From NCBI RefSeq assembly GCF_000430625.1, contig NZ_AUMJ01000036.1, forward strand, positions 1 to 56,374: DNA of 56,374 nucleotides, in the 5' to 3' direction. Below the pieces are notes generated by a model. That model ran no database searches. It was not told where the DNA came from and saw nothing but the letters and a program-made list of their open reading frames with translations. The translations under genes were made by a program, and so were the position numbers. Every line of letters starts with the position of its first letter. The stretch's first letter is position 1. Source of the stretch: Aneurinibacillus terranovensis DSM 18919 (GTDB lineage Bacteria; Bacillota; Bacilli; Aneurinibacillales; Aneurinibacillaceae). This document shows positions 50,871 through 56,374 of the stretch, piece after piece.

Positions 50871-52409
50871 ATGGCTGCTATGACACATTTAAGTGATTCG
50901 GTGCAAAAGTCAGTTCAGCAATTTAAAGAACTCGACCAGAAAATTTCTCATTATACCGATATATTAGGCTTAATGGGCTGGGATCTTCAGACAGGGGCTC
51001 CCAAAAAAGGAAGGGAACTTTTCTCTAAAGCAAAAGGGACGCTTTCCCAGGAACTGTTCAACATTACGGTATCAGAGGAAATGGGCCGCTGTCTTGAAAC
51101 ACTGTCATCTCCCGAAGTATATGACCAGCTGGATGAAGTCACGCGCGCCTGTGTGCGGGAACGTAAACATGCGTACAGCAAGTTTAAAAAGATTCCCCCG
51201 GATTTATACAAAGAGTTTATTATTTTAACGTCCGATGCTCACAGTGTATGGGAAAATGCCAAGGCGAACAATGATTTCGCCCACTACCAGCCGACGCTTG
51301 AAAAAATCGTAAGCACGATGAGGAAGTTTATCGAGTGTTACGGATATGAAGGCCATCCCTATAACGCCTTGCTCGATGATTATGAACCCGGTTTAACGGT
51401 GGAGAAGCTGGACCCGCTGTTTGCCAGCTTGCGGGAAAGCACCATCCGACTGCTCCAGCGGATTCAAAAAGCAGGCAACCGGCCAAAAACGGAGGCGTTG
51501 GAAGGTCGTTTTGCCCCTGAAAAGCAAAGGGAATTTAGTTTACATGTCCTCCCTAAACTCGGGTTTGATATGGACGCAGGCAGATTAGACGAAAGTGCCC
51601 ACCCATTCTCCCAGACGATAAACACAGGCGATGTTCGCATTACTACGCACTACCTTGAAAACAATGTGTTCAGCGCAATTTTAAGTACGATCCACGAATG
51701 CGGGCATGCGCTTTATGAGCAGGGGATTAATCCGGAATACGAGGGAACGGTCATACGTGAAGGAGCATCGATGGGCGTCCATGAATCCCAATCCCGGTTT
51801 CTGGAGAATATGGTGGGCAGGAGCTTTGAATTCTGGAAGTTTTTCTATGCAGACCTGCAGTCGTATTTTCCCGAACCGTTTGGCTTGCTGCCTGTGGAAG
51901 ATTTCCACCGGGCGATCAATGCGGTGGAACCTTCCTTTATTCGGACGGAAGCGGATGAACTTACGTATAACCTGCACATTATGATTCGGTATGAAATCGA
52001 GAAGGGCTTAATGGCTGGGGAAATGGAAGTCAGAGATTTGCCGCGCATCTGGAACGAGAAAATGCAGGAATATCTTGGCATCACCCCGCCGGACGATGCC
52101 CATGGTGTTCTGCAGGATGTCCACTGGTCATTCGGCGGGTTTGGCTACTTCCCGTCTTATTCTCTCGGGAATCTGTATGCCGCTCAGATTTTGCATACAT
52201 TGAAACAAGAAATGCCCGGCTTCTACGGCAATATTGCAAAAGGCGAATTTGCGCCGATACGGCAGTGGCTTAAAGAGAACATTCATCAGTACGGCAAACT
52301 GTACACGCCAAATGAGTTGATCAAAAAGGTAACGGGCGAGGAACTTAACGCTAAATATCTCGTTTCCTATTTGGAAGATAAATTCAGTAAGATTTACAAT
52401 CTTACCTAA
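50871..52409 (+). CDS. M32-family metallocarboxypeptidase
   Basis: 512 residues, full length for thermostable carboxypeptidase Taq-type enzymes (B. subtilis YpwA). The zinc site is H275-E276-x-x-H279 in TIHECGHALYEQG, followed by the third ligand in GVHESQSRFLENMVGRS (HESQSR, a family hallmark). ITTHYLENNVF, the substrate-loop GTVIREGASMG and the C-terminal IRYEIEKGLMAGEM also fit. The enzyme removes C-terminal residues from peptides in the cytoplasm. AAAGGAGCTTGATTA precedes the ATG at 50871. It stands alone. Confidence 0.93.
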   Translation: MAAMTHLSDSVQKSVQQFKELDQKISHYTDILGLMGWDLQTGAPKKGRELFSKAKGTLSQELFNITVSEEMGRCLETLSSPEVYDQLDEVTRACVRERKHAYSKFKKIPPDLYKEFIILTSDAHSVWENAKANNDFAHYQPTLEKIVSTMRKFIECYGYEGHPYNALLDDYEPGLTVEKLDPLFASLRESTIRLLQRIQKAGNRPKTEALEGRFAPEKQREFSLHVLPKLGFDMDAGRLDESAHPFSQTINTGDVRITTHYLENNVFSAILSTIHECGHALYEQGINPEYEGTVIREGASMGVHESQSRFLENMVGRSFEFWKFFYADLQSYFPEPFGLLPVEDFHRAINAVEPSFIRTEADELTYNLHIMIRYEIEKGLMAGEMEVRDLPRIWNEKMQEYLGITPPDDAHGVLQDVHWSFGGFGYFPSYSLGNLYAAQILHTLKQEMPGFYGNIAKGEFAPIRQWLKENIHQYGKLYTPNELIKKVTGEELNAKYLVSYLEDKFSKIYNLT

Positions 52410-52447
52410 TTATCTTTGTTTATACACAGCAGCAAGGAGTCGACATC

Positions 52448-52903
52448 ATGTTAGGAGTTACGCATATGATTGCAGGTGCGATGGCCGGCTATCTGGTCTC
52501 ACCTGATTGGATAGGGATTGTAATAGGAGGGGTTGCCGGCCTTTTGCCTGATATCGACCAGCCACGCACGAAGATTGGAAAATGGCTGCGCCCTGTCTCT
52601 TACCTTGTTCACCGTAAGTTTCAACACCGTACCTTTACCCATTCGCTGCTGTTTACGGCTGCCATGTACGTCATTTTGAAGTCGTACTCACCCGGGATAG
52701 CCCGAATTGTAGCAGTAGCTATGGCCTCGCATATCATCGGTGATATGGTCACAGGCCGGGTGATGCTGCTGTGGCCGTACCGACAGTGGATAGGGATTCG
52801 TATTCCAAGGGGAATGTATGGGCTGATGGATAAGGGTATCCGGCTAGTACTGATTGCGGCTGCCATCTGGTATGGATGGGAACGCTTGCTCCACAGGATA
52901 TAA
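52448..52903 (+). CDS. YdjM-like membrane-bound metal-dependent hydrolase
   Basis: 151 residues with four membrane helices. Histidine/aspartate motifs of the YdjM (DUF457) family are seen: GVTHMIAGAM at the N-terminus, LLPDIDQPRTKIGKWL, HRTFTHSLLF and SHIIGDMVTGRVML. These residues are thought to hold a metal at the membrane face, and some family members are linked to SOS or stress regulons; the substrate is unknown. GCAAGGAGTCGAC precedes the ATG at 52448. The last bases overlap a possible small gene that leads to the rhodanese gene. Confidence 0.85.
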   Translation: MLGVTHMIAGAMAGYLVSPDWIGIVIGGVAGLLPDIDQPRTKIGKWLRPVSYLVHRKFQHRTFTHSLLFTAAMYVILKSYSPGIARIVAVAMASHIIGDMVTGRVMLLWPYRQWIGIRIPRGMYGLMDKGIRLVLIAAAIWYGWERLLHRI

Positions 52904-53046
52904 GGGGCTATGAGCATAAACCTGTACAAAATGCGTTCAGCCACCTGGCAGACCGCATTTTTGCAGCGGCGCCTCAACGTGGTGGCCGGAAAGAAGAGGG
53001 CAGCATACTTGGCGGGCTCGGAGACTTTTTCAATGGAGATGACTAA
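52876..53046 (+). CDS. Possible small gene between ydjM-like and rhodanese genes
   Basis: 56 codons from ATG 52876: MGTLAPQDIRGYEHKPVQNA, then FSHLADRIFAAAPQRGGRKE, ending LGGLGDFFNGDD-stop. The composition looks like real protein, unlike the competing frame from 52910. Its stop overlaps the rhodanese ATG as TAATG, a common coupling. It overlaps the ydjM-like gene by 28 bases and lacks a strong ribosome site, so it may instead be the shifted C-terminal tail of that gene. The family is not recognised. Confidence 0.4.
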   Translation: MGTLAPQDIRGYEHKPVQNAFSHLADRIFAAAPQRGGRKEEGSILGGLGDFFNGDD

Positions 53047-53360
53047 TGGAACCTTTATCAATTACACCTCAAGAGTTTGCACAAAAATATAACGATAATG
53101 AGCTGAAACACGACATCATTCTCGACGTGCGGGAGCCGTATGAATGGGATGCATACCATCTTGAAGATGCCACTCACCTTCCCATGAAGGATATTCCGGA
53201 GAATCTGGATCAATTGGACAAGAAAAAAACGATTTATGTGATGTGTGCGCATGGGGTGCGAAGCTGGCATGTGCAGCAGTATTTGCTTACCAATGGTTTC
53301 GATAAGGTGGTTAACGTGGAAGGCGGCATCGCTGCGGTTGCTTACTATATGAAAGAGTAA
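53046..53360 (+). CDS. Single-domain rhodanese-like protein
   Basis: 104 residues. The rhodanese fold is clear: ITPQEFAQKY, ILDVREPYEWDAYHLEDATH (LDVREPxE) and the active-site loop VMCAHGVRSWH with the sulfur-carrying cysteine (C71), then GFDKVVNVEGGIAAV. Single-domain rhodaneses pass persulfide sulfur to thiols or other proteins in the cytoplasm. The loop C-A-H-G-V-R-S is six residues between C and the end, the size typical for sulfur transferases rather than phosphatases. The ATG overlaps the stop of the small upstream frame. A terminator follows. Confidence 0.87.
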   Translation: MEPLSITPQEFAQKYNDNELKHDIILDVREPYEWDAYHLEDATHLPMKDIPENLDQLDKKKTIYVMCAHGVRSWHVQQYLLTNGFDKVVNVEGGIAAVAYYMKE

Positions 53361-53400
53361 CGGCACACACAGGCCAGAGGATTCTCTGGCTGCATAACAA

Positions 53401-53440
53401 AACCCGGATTCGGCCAAATTCAACCGATTTCCGGGTTTTT
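53401..53440. terminator. Bidirectional terminator between rhodanese and uppP genes
   Basis: AAACCCGGA-TCGG pairs with CCGA-TCCGGGTTT around AATTC, with a T-run on the plus strand (GGGTTTTTG) and AAAA giving T's on the minus strand. Confidence 0.8.
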
Positions 53441-53470
53441 GTCATCAAAAAACACCGTAAAATACCCCTT

Positions 53471-54271
53471 TTACCGCATGATAAACAGCCAGAATACGGC
53501 GGCTAAAATAAAGCGGTAAATCGCAAACGGAGTCAGTTTTACTCTTTCAAGCAGCCGCAGGAATGTAACAACGGCCGCTAGGGCAACGATAAAAGCGACA
53601 ATAAACCCAACAGCGAAGAAACCCAAATCGCTGGTGGTAAGAATTCCGGCACTCTTATACAAATCAAGGGCACTGGCGGCAAGCATAATCGGAATCGCCA
53701 TGATGAACGAGAAGTCGGCAACCGCTTTATGCGATGTTCCTAAGAGCAAACCTCCCGCAATCGTAGCTCCTGATCGGGAGAACCCGGGCCAGAGAGAAAG
53801 AACCTGGAAAAGACCGATGCCAAACGCCTGTCCATAGCTAATATCATCCACCGTCTCAGCCGTAACAAATGTTTTGCGCCGTTCAGCAAAAATCATAAAA
53901 ATACCGCCGACGATTAAACTCAGGAGAACCGTTTTCGGTGAAAATAAATGCGTTTTAATAAATTTGTGCAGCAGCAGCCCGATGATCGATGCCGGTATCA
54001 TACCGATGATAATATGGAGCAGGTTAAGCTGCGGGCCGAAACGCCGGCGTTCACGGCCTATGCCAAACAGGTTTAAAATACGTTTCCAATAAAGAATGGC
54101 TACGGCAAGAATGGCGCCAAGCTGAATGACAATTTCAAACGTGTCCGCTTTTTCCCCGGTAAAATTCAGCAGGCTTCCCGTTAGGATCATATGGCCTGTA
54201 GAAGACACCGGCAAGAATTCCGTCAATCCTTCGACAATTCCCTGAATGACGGCGACTAAATATGAGTGCAT
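53471..54271 (-). CDS. uppP: Undecaprenyl-diphosphate phosphatase
   Basis: 266 residues from ATG 54271, chosen for GGAGGG 10 bases upstream; the frame is open to 54307. The two catalytic blocks are complete: [17 protein letters not shown] (residues 14-30) and [17 protein letters not shown], with about eight membrane helices and the [15 protein letters not shown] helix. It dephosphorylates undecaprenyl diphosphate so the lipid carrier can be reused in peptidoglycan synthesis, and it causes bacitracin resistance when overproduced. Length agrees with UppP/BacA. Confidence 0.94.
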   Translation of the reverse strand: MHSYLVAVIQGIVEGLTEFLPVSSTGHMILTGSLLNFTGEKADTFEIVIQLGAILAVAILYWKRILNLFGIGRERRRFGPQLNLLHIIIGMIPASIIGLLLHKFIKTHLFSPKTVLLSLIVGGIFMIFAERRKTFVTAETVDDISYGQAFGIGLFQVLSLWPGFSRSGATIAGGLLLGTSHKAVADFSFIMAIPIMLAASALDLYKSAGILTTSDLGFFAVGFIVAFIVALAAVVTFLRLLERVKLTPFAIYRFILAAVFWLFIMR

Positions 54272-54307
54272 AAATACCCTCCGCTTATTAAGTAATTTCA
54301 CTACCAC

Positions 54308-54964
54308 GCTATATTATATTATTGATAGCGAAAGTAGACTACCTTTTTTTATACAAGCGTAGGAGGGTTCCTGCGTTATGCGTGCGGGTGTTAAAAGTTT
54401 AAAATAATAAGGGCAGCCTGTCCGATGCTTTCTGCATGCTCATATGGCCGGCCCCCTCAATCGTTTCCACGGTATACTATTTCTAACACGCGCTGCACCT
54501 CCGTTTTCATCGATTCCAGATGAGCCGGGCAAACAATTTTGGTACCAGGTTTTTAATGATAAAGCTTTGATGAACCGGGCGCTGTTTCAGTGGTTTCGCC
54601 GGTTCAACCGGTTTGGCTGGTTCGTTCTATCCCTGTATTTTCCGATCGGGTCAAGGTTTAATCTTATTCTGCCATTCTTGCAGGATTGCATCCGGTTACT
54701 TCCGAACCGATTTCCCGTGTGCATTTCCCGGGCTTTTTTAGCCGTTCCCTGAATATAGTATTTCCAATCGTTTAGCAATTTCATTTTACCAGCAATGGAG
54801 CCAGATTATATAGGGAATTATGAAGCCTGCTTATGATGCCACATTATAAAGCCGACAAATGAAGGAGTATTGGGAAAGTGAGACGTTATTTATCATTTAC
54901 AGTAAATCAAAAGGATTTTTCTAGGTAAAAAGCTAATTTCTTTTTGTAGTAGGTTAATTGCTGT
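54308..54964. other. Gap of 657 bases with a possible hydrolase scrap
   Basis: No convincing gene. On the minus strand near 54400-54475 one frame reads VETIEGAGHMSMQKASDRLP, resembling the C-terminal end of an alpha/beta hydrolase (the histidine region 'EGAGHMSMxEkPeE'), with stops just upstream. A basic 65-codon minus frame (54587-54784) has no ribosome site. The stretch 54590-54625 has repeated GGTT(C/T)... units (GGTTTCGCCGGTTCAACCGG) of no clear meaning. Confidence 0.35.
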
Positions 54965-54985
54965 ATGGGAAGGATGATTGCAATC

Positions 54986-56140
54986 ATGTTAAATGGCATT
55001 CGGGTAGTCGATTTCTCATTATATTTGCCTGGACCATATGCCAGTCTCCGCCTGGCTGATATGGGAGCAGAGGTGATTAAAGTCGAATCTCCTGCAGGTG
55101 ACCCGGCACGCGTGCTTTCAGCAACGGAAGACGGAAACGGGGACGGATATGTTTTTCAAGTTCAGAATCGTTCGAAGAAAAGCATTGTTCTTAATTTGAA
55201 GGAAGCGGAAGGACAGCGTATTGCGCGCGAGATGATTCGCCGGGCGGATATTGTTATCGAAAGTTTTCGCCCCGGTGTAGCTGAACGCTTAGGCATCGGC
55301 TACGAGCAAATCAAACAGGTACGGCCTGATATTATCTATTGTTCGCTTTCCGGGTATGGTCAGCATGGAATGATGAGCCACCTGGCAAGTCATGACCTTA
55401 ATTATGTAGCGCTTAGCGGTGTGCTTTCCCAAATGAAAGACCATTTTGGAACACCGATCCACCCAAGTATTACGTTTGCTGATTTAATCGGCGGAATCGC
55501 GGCAAGTGAAGCGATTCTCGGAGCGCTTGTACAGCGTGGGAGAAGCGGACAGGGTGCTTATCTAGACATCTCGCTCGCTGATGTCCTGATTACACTAATG
55601 GGAAATCATGTTCTCCTTGAGTCTGCAACCGGGGAACAGCATGGAGTTCCCGCCTTAAATAAACGTATCATCTCTTATTATATTTATGAAACCCGGGACG
55701 GCCGATTTGTAAGTCTGGCTGCATTGGAAGCAAAGTTCTGGACGAATTTTTGCCGGGCGGTAAATCGGGAAGATTGGATTCCGGCTCATCTCACGGCGCC
55801 TCATGAGGATAACCTGGTTTTTCAGGAAATTAAGGAGCTTTTCCGCAGCCGTCCCCTTGCCGAATGGGATCGGCTTTCTCTGGAAGTAGATTGCTGCCTG
55901 GCTCCCGTTCTGGAGGTCGGAGAACTGTACGGACATCCTTATATTAAAGAAAGAGGGCTTATTCGTGAACAGTGGGGGACACGACATGTGGCCACGCGAT
56001 ATACAGGAGATGAAACGCTGGTAAGCCGGTCAACACCGCCGCCCGGACATGGGGAGCATACAGATGAAGTACTGAGTGAGTTAGTCGGCGCTTCTCGTTC
56101 GCAGCTGGAGGAATGGAGAAAAAAAGGGGTTATCGGCTAG
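54986..56140 (+). CDS. Class III CoA-transferase (CaiB/BaiF family)
   Basis: 384 residues from ATG 54986, preferred because GGAAGGA lies about 12 bases upstream; the frame opens at 54965. The family blocks are seen: VVDFSLYLPGPYASLRLADM, GAEVIKVESPAGDPAR, the FQVQNRSKKSIVLNLKEAEG block, DIVIESFRPGVAERLGIGYE and HDLNYVALSG, in which the D is the expected nucleophile forming the CoA-thioester intermediate; then PSITFADLIGG. Members transfer CoA between organic acids (carnitine, formyl/oxalate, 2-hydroxy acids) or racemise methyl-branched CoAs. The substrate cannot be read, and no partner genes are in the window. It is 384 long, near alpha-methylacyl-CoA racemase size. Confidence 0.88.
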   Translation: MLNGIRVVDFSLYLPGPYASLRLADMGAEVIKVESPAGDPARVLSATEDGNGDGYVFQVQNRSKKSIVLNLKEAEGQRIAREMIRRADIVIESFRPGVAERLGIGYEQIKQVRPDIIYCSLSGYGQHGMMSHLASHDLNYVALSGVLSQMKDHFGTPIHPSITFADLIGGIAASEAILGALVQRGRSGQGAYLDISLADVLITLMGNHVLLESATGEQHGVPALNKRIISYYIYETRDGRFVSLAALEAKFWTNFCRAVNREDWIPAHLTAPHEDNLVFQEIKELFRSRPLAEWDRLSLEVDCCLAPVLEVGELYGHPYIKERGLIREQWGTRHVATRYTGDETLVSRSTPPPGHGEHTDEVLSELVGASRSQLEEWRKKGVIG

Positions 56141-56198
56141 TTTTTACGTTACATTCAACAGTGATGGCAGGTAATGGAAGGTGATGGCAGTATAAAAG

Positions 56199-56230
56199 AC
56201 GGGTGCATTTTTTCGCACCCGTTGTTCTTT
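56199..56230 (+). terminator. Terminator after the CoA-transferase gene
   Basis: ACGGGTGC (56199-56206) pairs with GCACCCGT (56215-56222) around ATTTTTTC, followed by TGTTCTTTT. Confidence 0.8.
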
Positions 56231-56232
56231 TC

Positions 56233-56284
56233 ACCGTTAAAGAAAGTATATGTTGCTTTACAGTGTTAAAGCAACATATACTTT
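56233..56284. repeat. 38-bp dispersed repeat, copy 2, with complete 18-bp-arm palindrome
   Basis: Bases 56233-56270 are identical to 35035-35072. From 56243 the arm AAAGTATATGTTGCTTTA pairs perfectly with TAAAGCAACATATACTTT (56267-56284) around CAGTGT. The hairpin is AT-rich and has no T-run of its own. It follows the terminator at 56199. Confidence 0.85.
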
Positions 56285-56374
56285 CCTCCATGGGTCACCT
56301 GAGAAAAACTCGCGGGCGTTGCCGCTCGTCCTTTTTCTGCAGGGAAGCGAAACGGCCGCTTAGTGACCGGAAGG
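56285..56374. other. Window end: inverted GGTCAC/GTGACC in GC-rich sequence
   Basis: GGGTCAC (56293-56299) is inverted as GTGACC (56364-56369) around a G+C-rich stretch. No frame is recognised. It may be a structured leader or an element edge; the window ends here. Confidence 0.3.

Noticed and set aside
54444-54784. Overlapping frames on both strands before the CoA-transferase gene
   Set aside because: Neither has a ribosome site or known family; the composition follows local repeats.

Overview
The window looks like the chromosome of an endospore-forming, Gram-positive Bacillales bacterium, probably from the Brevibacillus/Aneurinibacillus/Paenibacillus neighbourhood. The reasons are a gerA-gerC-gerB germination operon, a gamma-type small acid-soluble spore protein with a sigma-G-like promoter, a SleB-type wall hydrolase, strong AGGAGG ribosome sites with frequent GTG/TTG starts, and Bacillus-style xpaC-telA and puc genes. 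The exact genus is an inference.

Layout. (1) 1-1.9 kb is a decayed prophage edge: an IS3-type end inserted in a phage DNA methyltransferase, a frameshifted small phage gene, a GNAT-like gene with a coupled small gene, and a truncated terminase small subunit. (2) 1.9-14.4 kb is a purine/ureide catabolism island. On the minus strand lie a PucR-type activator, an amidase, a broken FAH-family gene and a gamma-glutamyltransferase-family hydrolase (possibly oxamate amidohydrolase). On the plus strand lie allantoate amidohydrolase, ureidoglycine-glyoxylate aminotransferase, a two-gene CHR transporter, an NCS1 permease and allantoinase. Three copies of one 19-bp dyad in its intergenic regions are probable PucR sites. 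A 45-codon relic of a second NCS1 permease precedes the intact one. (3) 14.4-23.9 kb is a defence/mobile island. It holds IS relics, a chimera of a DUF262/DUF1524 restriction-type fragment with a YbaK domain, a complete Wadjet SMC anti-plasmid operon in the order jetD-jetA-jetB-jetC, a probable type I toxin-antitoxin pair (32-aa holin-like toxin with a convergent RNA), and a transposase relic. (4) 23.9-28.6 kb holds a SEC-C/TPR protein and a SWIM-SNF2 helicase in one transcription unit. (5) 28.7-35.0 kb carries the ger operon, another IS relic, a radical SAM/SPASM protein and the spore protein.

(6) 35.2-42.7 kb starts with DNA glycosylase Tag. A c-di-GMP-I riboswitch with its terminator follows, ahead of a chemoreceptor, a half-condensation/adenylation/carrier/reductase synthetase and its Sfp-type phosphopantetheinyl transferase. 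This suggests c-di-GMP control of both a receptor and a small reductively released metabolite. (7) 42.8-56.1 kb is ordinary chromosome: a cyclase-family hydrolase, a CPA2 antiporter, a polar amino-acid ABC importer, a SleB-like hydrolase, xpaC-telA, a lipoprotein, an M32 carboxypeptidase, a YdjM-like protein, a rhodanese, UppP and a class III CoA-transferase. A 38-bp repeat occurs near 35.0 kb and at 56.2 kb, and the second copy forms a perfect 18-bp-arm palindrome.

All assignments come from reading motifs and translations by eye. No database search was run.
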